Assembly: GCA_030562195.1 (NCBI GenBank)
Contig: CM060201.1
Span: forward strand, 30,176,067-30,240,066
DNA length: 64,000 bases
Direction of reading: 5' to 3'
From: Nipponacmea schrenckii
Lineage: Eukaryota; Mollusca; Gastropoda; Lottiidae
Shown here: in pieces, positions 47,598 to 58,364 of the stretch
Layout of the letters: the number at the start of each line of letters is the position of its first letter
How positions within the stretch are numbered: position 1 is the stretch's first letter
The notes under the pieces: model-generated
What the model was told of the DNA's origin: nothing
Databases searched by the model: none
Seen by the model: only the letters and a program-made list of their open reading frames with translations
Position numbers and translations under genes: made by a program

Positions 47598-48990
47598 TCT
47601 GGGCTTTAAATTTTTATTTGATTTATATATTTTGTTTAGATGTGTCCTAAACATAGCAAACATAGGTGATATTTTGCCATTAACTTTAAGAGACAGTTTC
47701 GACAATTATTTACTATAATCATACTCATAACGGTAATAGTTTTTACAGCTCAGCGTCGAAATTAGAAACGCAATCAAAATGTGTACAGAATAATAATTTT
47801 TATGAACGTTATAATGACTCCTGCTAGACAAATTATATACAAATAAATAGTACAGTTCCTGGTTTGAGGTGAAAGAATATGTTGGGGTGAAGACGGAACC
47901 CCAAATTGTTACTCTATATATGTTATAGTACAATACAACTTTATTTGATTGTTATAAGAGTTTTTAGTATAAGTGTACTCTGTTGTTATTTCTTCGTTCT
48001 ACTACATGTAGCGTAGCTGATGGAACCGTTTTCAGGTGACAATCACTTTTCTTTGCGAGGAGAAAGATTTAGAGCTGTCGTCAGTATAACTGCACATGTT
48101 AGTGAAAACAAACATTAAATTCTGATAAATTGATTGTTTAACATTTCCTTAAAAATATTTTAAAATAAATCTTAAAATCGTTACTCTTTTATATTTTAAA
48201 CATCTTTTTATCAGCACATTTAAAATTGGGTTCTCTTATTGTTTCGAGTCAAAATCAAGCTTTCTAATTAATTTTAAAGTTATTGAACCGCGACTACGTT
48301 ATTATTTATGGTCTACGTTGGCATGAAAAAAAAAGAGAAATAATGATGTAATATTTAATCAGGTCGACTGGAGAAATTATCTTTGTAATTAGGACCTAAT
48401 TGGAAGAGACAAACTGGTACTTGCAGATCATGAGAAAAATCTCTATTTCGATTGATACAAGTATTATCGAATATATTTATGAATACATTAAAATAAGGGA
48501 ACCCAACTTTAACATCAAATATAATAATTATACATTCCTTATACAAGGGCACAAAGCACAATATGCACGTTTGAGTGAAGTTACTTAACTTCTGTCATTA
48601 ATTATTTGTATTTTATTAGCCATTTCTAATTGTGTGTTTCCGTCCATCATTCCAGGCCAATGAAATAACAATAAAGAATATTTAATTCTGCAATTACTGG
48701 AGTATTTTGAAATTGTATGGATTTTGCTGTTTGAATGAGATACAAAAATTTTAATTAAAGATAAATTATCACCAAGTTGAAGATTAAAGGTTTTAATTCA
48801 AGTTAAAAAAGTAAATTATGTCGTAAAATTTAGAAGTTAAGAGTCCTAATGTGTAGTTTTGAAAACTTTTGGGACTTTAAGTTCTATTCCAGCGCACCCC
48901 CCTCCCCCTCCACAATTAGTTGAATTAAGTATTGTATTTCTCAGTGTTAAAAAATACTAACGACATAATTTACTGACCGTATAAGATTTT
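47598..48990 (+). other. 3' flank of the lectin gene, no other gene seen
   Basis: AT-rich sequence after the stop. A candidate poly(A) signal 'aaataaat' lies at about 47840. No other gene is supported. Confidence 0.4.
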
Positions 48991-51330
48991 TTGTTAAATG
49001 GGGCCCAATAGGGCACTGATCGAAGGAATCGCATTTTTTAAAAATGGTTCACTCCACGCAATATGGTGTGCTGATAATAATTTCACAGAACAGTGGCATA
49101 AGACTAAAATACAAGAGATACAACATTCGTTTGAGATAATTGTTTGAAATTCATCCCCACACAGAATACCATACCAAGCGATACATTTATTGTGAATATT
49201 GAGCAAGGTTTACAACAACTAGCACCAGGGGGAAAAATCAACTACCTAAGATCCCAAATCCAAAGAATGCTAACCAAACCAAAGACCAACAAACCAAACC
49301 TGACCAAAAACGAAATGAAAGCCATAAAAGAACTAAAGAATAACCAAGACATCACCATAGTAAGCCGATAAGGGGAAAGCGACAGTCATAATGGACACAG
49401 ATGAACTTGAAAGACTTATAAGCACAACACTTTCCGACCAAACCACATATAAGAAACTAAACAAAGACCCCACCAATAAACTCGACAGGAAACTTAAAGC
49501 CATTTTGAAAAGACTTAAAGAAGAAAACCAGATTGATAAATCCCTGTATGAACAACTAAACATATCTCACCCCAGTGCACCCTATGCTAAAGCCCAAATG
49601 AAAATCCATAAAAATCCAGTTAAAGCAAGACTGCTAGTGTGTTCCCGTGGAACAGTGTTTTATAATACTGCTAAATATGTGTCTAAATTATTAGCTCCAC
49701 TAGGTAAAGAAGTGCCATCTTATGTCAAAGACTCAGGGAGTTTATGTGCCAAACTAGAATCTGAACTCATCATAGGGCAGTTAGTTAGTTACGACGTTGT
49801 TGACTTATTTACAAGTATCCCCCGTACTGAGGCCTTGAAATCATTAAGGGAAATTTTAGAACAAGATATATCTAAATTACATACAAACTTAAGTGTTGAC
49901 AGCATAGTTGAACTGACCGAGGCCAGCATCAACTCAACTTATTTTACATGGAAAACCGACCTTTTTGAACAGACTAATGGATTACCTATGGGATCACCAC
50001 TCAGTCCAATCCTTACAGAATTGTACATGGCAGGATTTGAGAAGCAAGCCCTAGAAACGTCACCAATCCAACCATACTGCTGGTATAGAAAGTTGATGAT
50101 GTGTTCACCATGATTAACCCTCAGAATGACCCGCTCATACTACTTCATCATCTGAATTCCATAGAACCTAGGATTCAATTCACCATGGAAAGAGAAGATG
50201 AAGAGCAGAAATTACCATTCTTGGATATACATATCAAAAGAAGACAAGAACTCAACACTACAGTCTACCGAAAGCCGACCCATACAGACCAATATGTTAA
50301 TAACCAATCCAATCATCACCGTCAAATTAAAACAGGCATAATAACAACCTTAACCAGAAGAGCAAAAGTTATTTGCAACAATGAAGAAAACTTAAGAACT
50401 GAAATTAATCACATCAGAAAAGCATTAATTACCAATAATGACTACCCACAGAAACTAGTTGACAGAACGATTAAGCAGACCCTGACTCATACCTGCAAGC
50501 CACCACAATCCATAAAGAACGCCAGACCTTTAACTATTAAGATCCCGTTTATTGGCCCGCTCAGTTACCAGATCAAACGGTTTATCCAGAGGGAAACTGA
50601 TATAGACGTCACATTCAGCAGTGGTAAAACCCTACAGACATTACTTAAAGCCAATGGCCGATTAGGTAAACCAACCTCAGACCCTCGAGATATTGTATAT
50701 GAAGTACATTGCAGCTGTAATGGAAGCTATATTGGGGAGACATCCAGACCATTATCTGTCAGAATGAAAGAGCATAAAACAGCGACACAGAAAGGGGAAT
50801 ATCAGCCATTGCAGAACATATAAAAAATAACCCGACCCACAGTATAAATTGGTCTAAACCCACTATATTAGCTACTAATCTCCCAAAATGGAAAAATAGA
50901 ACCATCAGAGAAGCCATTGAAATTAAGAGAAATAAACCAAACATGAACAGAGATACTGGCCACTACATAAGCGACTGTTGGGAAATTGTATGATTCTTGT
51001 TGTTATTAATAATCCTCATTCACTAGCTCATCCAGCCTTACTGTTATTGCTGTCCATCCAATCATAATGTGTTCTAATCTACATTGCTGTTAATCTATTT
51101 GATCTTATAATTATTTAACGGAGCACCTTTAATCATTGGTAATCCCTTATAATCAAGTTTGTTTTACTGAGTTGTTAAGTTTGGCTTCCAAGATATACAT
51201 ATATAGTTATTGTACCTTGTTATGGTTTATCACTTATTAACGTTACCTGTATGTGTAATGAAACGTTGTGTTTGAATTAATAAATAGAAGTCTATATCCA
51301 TAATAATTGTTGTCTATTAATGTTCTGTGA
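48990..51330 (+). mobile_element. Penelope-like element, family 2, approximate span
   Basis: The coding part is 49144-50993. Flanks of a few hundred bases probably belong to the element, but I found no terminal repeat or target duplication, so the borders are guesses. An A-run at 51625-51646 lies downstream and may be unrelated. Confidence 0.5.
49144..50993 (+). pseudogene. Penelope-like retroelement polyprotein (family 2), three frameshifts
   Basis: One protein of about 610 codons is read in four pieces: to about 49367, from about 49370 to 50090, from about 50090 to 50800, and from about 50800 to the stop at 50991-50993. RT motifs are AQMKIHKNPVKARLLVCSRG (about 49590-49650), SYDVVDLFTSIPR (about 49788-49826) and NGLPMGSPLSPILTELYMAG (about 49976-50035). 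The catalytic V-D-D-V-F straddles the second break at about 50090-50105. The C-terminal nuclease has CSCNGSYIGETSRPLSVRMK (about 50710-50770), a GIY-YIG core. The RT-GIY-YIG order marks a Penelope-like element. It belongs to a different lineage from the family at 4.8-8.8 kb: a VVDLFTSIP type against a DVTSMYTNI type. Only three breaks show it is fairly young or contains sequencing errors. Confidence 0.88.
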
Positions 51331-52980
51331 AACTTCTAAATGTCGTTCAAGGATTAAATCTACACTTGTAAATTTGACTAACCGACAATCTCAAAATCAC
51401 CCATATATATTTCAACTTTTACAATTTGATAATTGTATTTTCTGCAAGTGATAATTCGACTAATTTACCTTCATAAATCGACATTTGTCTTTTTGTCATT
51501 TTGTAATGAAATTAATATTGTCATCGAAACAACTCCACAGTAAAGAAAGGTCACCCATCAGACACATTTATTGACTTAACGTTATTACTATTATCATTAC
51601 GTCATATTACATGCAAACAAAAACAAAAAAAAAAAAAAAAAAAAAATGAAAGTGAAATAGGGAAATATTTAATTTCCATGGCTCTTTCGACAGAATATTT
51701 ATTATTCACTTCAGTGACGTATCTTTTAATATTGTTAAAAACACAAGATGAACAGGCGTGCATGCCTTTGTTATTTTTTTAAATTCTTTATTCACATTAT
51801 ATTATCATTCCACTGAGTGCATATTGATCCAAACAAACAGCTCAAAATAACTTAAAACATCTCAGTACAGGTATGTCTAAAATAGATACTTATTGTTGTG
51901 TGTATGTGTACTTTATTTCAAATGCATATTAATAATGAAGTTATTTTTATGATTATAATAAGTTTACTTCGTTTACTATAAATGAATATCCCTACGGTGT
52001 TGATCAATATTGAAATCTGTCAGATACTGATGTTGATAATATGGTTATATTCATCTTCACAATGTAAAGCCATTACAAGAATAGAAAGATATCAATTAGG
52101 CCTACACTTTGTAATTACTCAGTAAAGATGGTGTATTTTTAAAATACATTTGGTGCCATAAAGAGTTAATTTAACGGTATGGATTTTGATTTTCCATTTG
52201 ATCTTCAGTATTTAATACTTGAAAATACTGCGTGGACAATTGTATAGTAATTAGTGGTTTTACCCTCCTCATCATCCATATTGGTATAATCAGTCAATTA
52301 GGCATAGTACTTTAAGCACACCCGTTTAAAGTCGGATGTCGCTGAGCAGAGGGCGTCGGTTGTACCTGGTATAGTTTAGTTTAAACAATATTTATTTTCA
52401 TAATTTCATAATTAAAATGAACATATACATTAATTTAAGTTGGTTTCAGAAACAAGCCGCAGCTTATATTAATCCGTTACCACTAAACAAGATAATATGT
52501 ACAAAGTATATATATATATATATTTACAAACATTAAATATAGAAACAGAAGACAGTAGGTGTAGAAAGTTGGGATAGGAATAATAGAAATTTAGCAAATG
52601 AGTGCTCATAGATCACCTCAATGGCCGCCAAAGTTCCAGCCAGGTCGCCCGATCGACCGGATGCTGTGCTTATGCAAAGAACATAAAGTGAAATGTTTGA
52701 AACCTAGTGACACAGTAACTAATTTCGCTGTTTCCTTAGAAAGGTGAAGTCAAAAATGTACAATTTTGTAATGATAGCTTAGACAAGTATATGAGTGTAT
52801 AACAAAGGCAGGATAGGATGGGTAGCGCTATGGGTATTAAAGTGTATTTATAGCACTGTGGGCAACAATATCCTCGTTAACATTTCGTGCATGACAATAA
52901 GATTTTTGTAACCCCAAAGACGCCAAGGTAAGTTTATAGCAGATTGATTAGGTAACAGTAACAGTCTAAGAGCACGGTAA
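51331..52980. other. No gene seen; poly-A at 51625, TA microsatellite at 52507
   Basis: AT-rich sequence with an A-run at 51625-51646 and a TA run at about 52507-52522. No gene is supported. Confidence 0.4.
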
Positions 52981-52984
52981 GCAT

Positions 52985-53100
52985 GTAACACCATGGACGA
53001 AGGGGTAAGTGGGTGACACCATAGGCGAAGGGTTAAATGGGTGACACCATAGGCGAGGGGTAAGTAGGTGACACCATAGGCGAAGTTACTTCATAACCCA
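52985..53100. repeat. Short tandem repeat, four units of about 28 bp
   Basis: The unit 'gtgacaccataggcgaagg' plus 'gtaagtg' occurs four times with small changes. It is an isolated minisatellite with no other structure around it. Confidence 0.75.
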
Positions 53101-54630
53101 GTGAGCATTGCAAGTAGATTGTAATACTGTAAGCAACAAATTGAAATTTTTTACTCTATGAATATCAGCATAAAATGGTAATTTCACTCTAATGCAGGGG
53201 TGAGTGAAGGTACTGTAATCACCATTGTGAGTTGGCATTACGACAAGTTGGAGATACTAAGAGTATCAAGATAAGTGTGAATTGGGTAACATTTTAAGAA
53301 AAGAGGCTCATAACACTAAGGGCATAAAAGTTAATAGGTGTATAAGGTAGTTAGGTAAATAAGTAAATGCGTTTCGTGATTTACACGCACACGTCTAGGA
53401 GTGGACAAATCGACGAGTCAATCGACGAGTCAATCGGATATATTCATGGACCTTATCCAAGATCCCCTCGTTTTCTTCACAACTAAGATACGGTGAGCCA
53501 TTCAATAGTAGATTTGGGTCCAGATAGTTTGAAGGAAGTTTAAGGAGTGTTTTTTGTACCTGGTATCGTTTTTATCTTACATTTTGTGCCTATATAACTT
53601 ATAAGGTGTAATGCATTGCAGACTGCTGCTGTTTGAGATTGCAGAGTTTGGGGCACAGCCAAATGTATTTTTGTTTTTGACTTGTTTAGGAAAATTAATT
53701 GAGCGTCCTAGGTACCTAAGAATTTTAAATGGATGTGGTAGCATCCTGTAGTTGATTCAATTGATTTTAATTCAAAATATAACTTCTAATGATCATCTAC
53801 GAGAATCTAGAAAAAATAGTTCTTAATTCCAAACTACAAGCATTATCACCTACTTACACCAAGTTGAAAATAAAAAAAAAATCCTACTTTACACCTAAAT
53901 AATTATCATCAAAACGTGAATTATGTCGAGTTTCAATTCTTATACAAATTTCGGACACATCCGATTCTGTAAACATCGTGGTTGTTCAGTAGGCCTATTC
54001 GTTAAGAATAGTTCCATATTAAGTGAACTTGATTGTTTGTGTGATTGCAAGGAAACAAACTTACACGTAGATACTGTACTTCAATTGCAATAAACGAATC
54101 CACAAGCTGACAAAATCAGACAAATTTTGTCGTTAAACAATACAAATTCAAATGCATGGTAAAGGGTCAGAAGAATAATAGTACATTGTGTATTTACCTT
54201 GAAATATATTTTCCTAAAGCATCTCCAAATATGTCCTGTATTTCTATCTTGCATCACGTGAACTATAATATTGCACGTGCATGGGTATTTATTATGGTTT
54301 GTTTCAAAAAACTGGAAAAGCAGCCTCAAAGTAGCAATGACAATGTTAGTCGAATGTCTTGTTTTGGCAAAAATATTTTTTTTTTGTAAGATGTAAGTTT
54401 GAATTAAAAAAAAAACACTTCTCACTTAGAAATTTCAACCTTAAAACGTCCCGATTTTTGGCTGAAATTTTCCCATACGCGTGTTCTCATTATTTTATTT
54501 TTTATCAACATAATGACGTTCTAAGACTAATAATTTAATAATAAAAGACTACAATTTTGAGGTTGTTTTTCCACTTTTCATAAAAATGGAAACTAAATAC
54601 AACAAACAATAAGTTTTAAATAAAATATCG
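53101..54630. other. No gene seen
   Basis: AT-rich sequence. Open frames at 54081-54425 (minus) and 54156-54389 (plus) overlap each other and lack coding character. Confidence 0.4.
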
Positions 54631-54639
54631 AAGGGAAGT

Positions 54640-54745
54640 TTACCCACGACACCTGGACCTCGTTTAGGAGTTTGGTTCGATAAGATGGTAACTCTAGTTG
54701 GCGCTGGTGTATGCTGACGAACACGTGTAACGTCTAAGTTTTATC
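54640..54745 (-). mobile_element. Penelope family 1 upstream-ORF fragment, outer part
   Basis: It resembles 7988-8070, sharing 'aggagtttggttcgataagatggt' and 'ttggcgctggtgt'. The matching continuation (8075 onward) resumes at 55858, beyond an insertion. Same orientation as the element at 4.8-8.8 kb. Confidence 0.6.
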
Positions 54746-54863
54746 GACGAATACGTGTTCTTCCGCGGCAAAAATAACTTACTCGCACTATTAAGTATAT
54801 ACATTATACACGAACGAAATCCATCGTTATAGCAAATCCTAAACCTTTGAAAACCATATCAAT

Positions 54864-55857
54864 CAGGGGTGTATCTAGAATTATTTATATGCCTGAGAGG
54901 GGGACTGAAAGGTGATTTTTCCAAGGCACGTCCTGTAGGCCAAAGGCCTTCGTATTTGGCCCTTGCAGTGGCGGGGGGGGGGGGGGTTCGGGGGTCCTTC
55001 CCCATAAAATTTTACAAACTAGGAAACCCGGAGAATACATCTGACGCGATTTTGGAAGTCTTTTCCACTGGTCCAAATTATCAATTTTCATCGGAAAACC
55101 ATATGTTTTATATAGCCTTTTTCGACCTATTCTGCGTTTTACCGACAAGTTCAGTAAAAATAACTTTTTATGTAGACGAACAGTTTTCCGATAACATCAT
55201 AACTGACACAAGGTTTCCACTCTTTCGGTCAGCCAATCGGTTTTACCGAAGGCTTCATTCCCCATCCATGACCGTCTATTATCGACCGATTCCGCGTTTT
55301 ACCGACAAGTTTAGTAAAAATCACTTTAATGTAGACGAACGGTTTACCGATTACATTTTAACACAATGTTTTCACTCTTTCGGTTAACAAATCGGTTTTA
55401 CCGACGGCTCCATCTATGACCTTCTTCTATCGGCCAATTCCGCAGTTTACCGACAAATTCAAATAACGAACAGCTTAACGATAACAAGGGTATCGGTTAA
55501 CCAATCGGTTTTACCGAAGATTCCAGTCATAACCAACTTATACCGACCGATTCCGGTAGTTTCAGTAAAAAAAAAATACTTTTAATGCTGACAGTTTACT
55601 GATAACATCATAACCAACACAAGGTTTTTACTTTGTAGGTTACTAAAATTGGTTTTACCGACGGTAACTTGCCGTCTTTTATCGACCGATCATAACCAAC
55701 ACAAGGTTTTTTAGGTTAATTAATCGGTTTAATCGATTCATGACCCCTTTTTACCGAACGATTTCGAGTTTTACCGACGAGACCATAAAAGTGGGGGGGG
55801 GGGGGGGGTGCGACAACCCCACAGACCACCCCCTCCCCCCTGTACGCTACGCCCCTG
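54864..55857. mobile_element. 994-bp DNA transposon-like insertion, CAGGGG ends
   Basis: The left end is 'caggggtgtatctag' (54864). The right end, read on the minus strand, is 'caggggcgtagcgtac' (ending at 55857). Such CAGGGG-GTA ends are typical of hAT-type elements. G-runs lie near both ends (about 54971-54987 and 55793-55808). I see no clear 8-bp target duplication. The insertion separates two parts of a Penelope family 1 fragment, so it arrived later. No transposase is encoded; the open frame inside comes from repeats. Confidence 0.6.
55130..55780. repeat. Degenerate tandem repeat, about 150-bp unit, inside the insertion
   Basis: The units share 'cgttttaccgacaagtt', 'agtaaaaat', 'gtagacgaac', 'caaggtttccactctttcgg' and 'aatcggttttaccgaagg'. 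Unit starts are near 55134, 55290, 55440 and 55550, with a relic after 55680. The unit is itself rich in the word 'ttaccga' and its complement 'tcggt', so it can fold. Confidence 0.7.
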
Positions 55858-56045
55858 GGAATTTGGTTACTCTGGTCTTGGTTTCGTTGGTGGTTTGGTA
55901 CTATCTGGTGATTACATAGGAGCAGGTCATGGGAAATGGTGCGGCCGATGGTTGGTGACTTGATACGAATGATGGTGAGTTTATCTTGAAGGGTGGTTTG
56001 GTAATGATCTATCAGAGCCTGCGTCACCTTAGAGAGCAATGTCCG
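55858..56045 (-). mobile_element. Penelope family 1 upstream-ORF fragment, inner part
   Basis: It aligns with 8065-8290: 'tttggttactctggtcttggtttcgtt', 'gtcatgggaaatggtgcgg', 'cttgaagggtggtttggtaatgatc' and 'cagagcctgcgtcacctt'. On the minus strand it reads LIDHYQTTLQDKLTIIR, the same protein as LIDHYKTTLQEKLSFIR in the other copy. Confidence 0.75.
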
Positions 56046-56109
56046 ACACCATGTAGTATGCAGTTAGGAGATTTTGCCAGCACAGCAGTAATAGCCTACT
56101 TTTTTTTCG

Positions 56110-56250
56110 TGCATAGCTTATATAGCACACGGGGCCTCGTCCTTGATTCTCCCAAACGTTCAGGCCTAAAGTGGAACAAGTACTTTATTGAGAAATAAGG
56201 ATAAAGGGTCTGGATATGCTGGTAGGATACTGAAATTAGAGAAAATAATA
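56110..56250 (-). mobile_element. Penelope family 1 terminal segment
   Basis: It matches 4850-4985 and the start of 19945-20250: 'caggcctaaagtggaacaagta', 'attgagaaataagga', 'ctgaaattagagaaaataata'. Its place beyond the ORF1 end of this copy, while the other copies have it after the nuclease end, supports a terminal repeat at both ends of the element. Confidence 0.6.
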
Positions 56251-56611
56251 ACTCATGGACTAAATTATAGTAGACGTACCTGTAAAGATGTCATTTAAGT
56301 TCCGATTTTTTAATATGCAACTATCATTTTCTCCTTTAATTTATGTCACTTATATAGTACATAAATGTGTAATGAATGCAATTGTTCCGATTCTTATCTT
56401 TTCGTCTTGATAAAATTAAATGACCTAAAATTTTTTACAAGACAGATGTATATTTAATGGGGTAGATCCAGTAAGGATTTTTTCCTACATAATTCGATCA
56501 TTCAACAGTTTAATGGAATTATTGAATTGTGGAACTCGGACAACGGTAATAGCTTTATTACCTCCCTTCATTTCAATCCAGGTGGCGTTTGTTTGCAAGA
56601 TACATTCTAAG

Positions 56612-58364
56612 ATGGCAGCGACCAGGCGGCTTCAAAAAGTAAATTTTAATCTATTTTTATTGTGTCCATAATCGTTAGAACATATTTTTTAATAGTTTTC
56701 TTGAACATTTGACAATTTTATTGCCTTCAACATTGTCTGGTGCCCCATAAACATATATTTCTAGCGAATAGTCATTGTTTTCGAGGACGTAAATGCACAG
56801 AAACGCCTAGATCTATAGCTATGCATTTAGCTTTGTTTTGGTTTAGGCTACTGTTTTACATTTTTTACAAGCCCAAATTGATCTTTTATTATATATAAGT
56901 GTTTAAGTGGGATTTGTTGTCAATATTGTTTCCTTCAAAATACTTAATATATGCGGAATGAATAGACACTGGTTATGTTAAAGACCCTACAATTACTGTA
57001 GCCTATTATTGGCTGTGCCTCCATAATGACTGGTTTCATTTTCACTTTCTTTTTTACTTAGCCAGGCCTATCTGTATACTTATTCCTTCCTTAGGCCTAC
57101 AAGTCGTTTTCCACCCTTTATACTTTTTTACTGAAGGTTTTAATTAAATATAAAATATAATCAAAAATCAATATATTTTTCTGATTAATATTTTCATTTC
57201 AGGAATTGAACGATATCCGTCAATCAGATCAAAAAGGTTTCCGTGATATAAGAGTGGATGATTCTAATATATTGTTTTGGCAAGGATTAATAGTTCCAGT
57301 AAGTCTTTCTCTTCAATTATTTACATGTAGAACAGAGCTGACTGATTGCGAACAACCATAAAATAAATGGCATTTTTACTGTATTTTGCTTAAATAAAAC
57401 GATAAATAAACACTTACTTATTGAGGTAACACAAAGGATTTAAAATGATTCATTTATAACTTTGTGGTGTTTTTCGATATTCAACAACATGACTTAGTCA
57501 GTTTTGACAGAGTCTTCATAATCCTGCTGACCATATGAGACATAAAAACATATGAAAAATACTGTGAGTAAACACACAGAGACTGATAAAAAAAATTTGC
57601 TATGAATTCCTTGGACTGTCAGATCGTTTTTTAGTTATCAATAATAATTTCACATGAAAAACAACTCAAATTCTCACTAATTGTTGTAATATTTCTTTAC
57701 AGGATGTTCCCCCATATAATAAAGGAGCTTTTAAGATTGAAATTTCTTTCCCAGCAGAGTACCCTTTTAAACCTCCCAAGTTAGCGTTTAAAACAAAAAT
57801 TTATCATCCAAATGTTGATGAGAAGGGACAAATATGTTTACCAATTATAAGTCCTGAAAACTGGAAACCTGCTACAAAAACTGATCAAGGTAATGGCTGT
57901 GCTTGATTAAGTGCAAACATAGTTTCTGTTGTCCAATTTCAAACCTTTGTCTCGGAAATGGTAAATTTTAGGTTTAACTGATTAGTAAACCTTCATAGCA
58001 TTGTTTGTCTAGAATTCATGGATATAAATAGCGAATTGATTTTTTCAGTTTTGCCACGAATGATTTTCAGTAATTTACCTGAACACAGGAGCTATTCCCT
58101 TAAGAAGTGTACCAATGAATTTTGTCTGAGCTGATGGCTCGTGTGTGACACAACTGATTTCTTCCTTTTGAATTATGTTAAGTACCGTACTGTATTTTGT
58201 TTACTTCAGTAATTCAAGCACTACTTGCACTCATCCATGATCCCGAGCCAGAGCATCCCCTACGTGGTGACTTAGCTGAAGAGTTCACGAAAGACAAGAA
58301 GAAATTTATGAAAAATGCTGAAGATTTTACGAAAAAGTTCAGTGAACGACGCCCCAGTGATTAA
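56612..58364 (+). CDS. UBE2L3: Ubiquitin-conjugating enzyme E2 L3 (UbcH7), complete
   Basis: Four exons, 56612-56638, 57203-57298, 57703-57889 and 58210-58364, join into 154 residues, the same length as vertebrate UBE2L3. The protein opens [15 protein letters not shown] and keeps the UBC fold signatures: [10 protein letters not shown] (57-66), HPN (76-78), the active-site Cys86 in GQICLPII and [11 protein letters not shown] (93-103). Phe63 and Pro97, the E3-contact residues of UbcH7, are present. Pro88 and His119 stand where most E2s have acidic residues; in UbcH7 this goes with transfer to cysteine (HECT and RBR ligases such as parkin) rather than directly to lysine. All introns are GT-AG. 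It acts in the cytosol and nucleus. The gene appears intact and housekeeping. Candidate 5' UTR lies just before 56612; the 3' UTR runs past 58365, with 'aataaa' candidates at about 59474 and 59591. Confidence 0.97.

Noticed and set aside
48900..51400. Hammerhead ribozyme in the Penelope flanks
   Set aside because: A 'ctgataa' near 49064 and 'gaaac' near 51260 do not form the conserved core, and no consistent stems were seen by eye.
54869..55387. 172-codon open frame
   Set aside because: It spans the end and internal repeats of the CAGGGG insertion and includes the G-run; no domain is recognisable.
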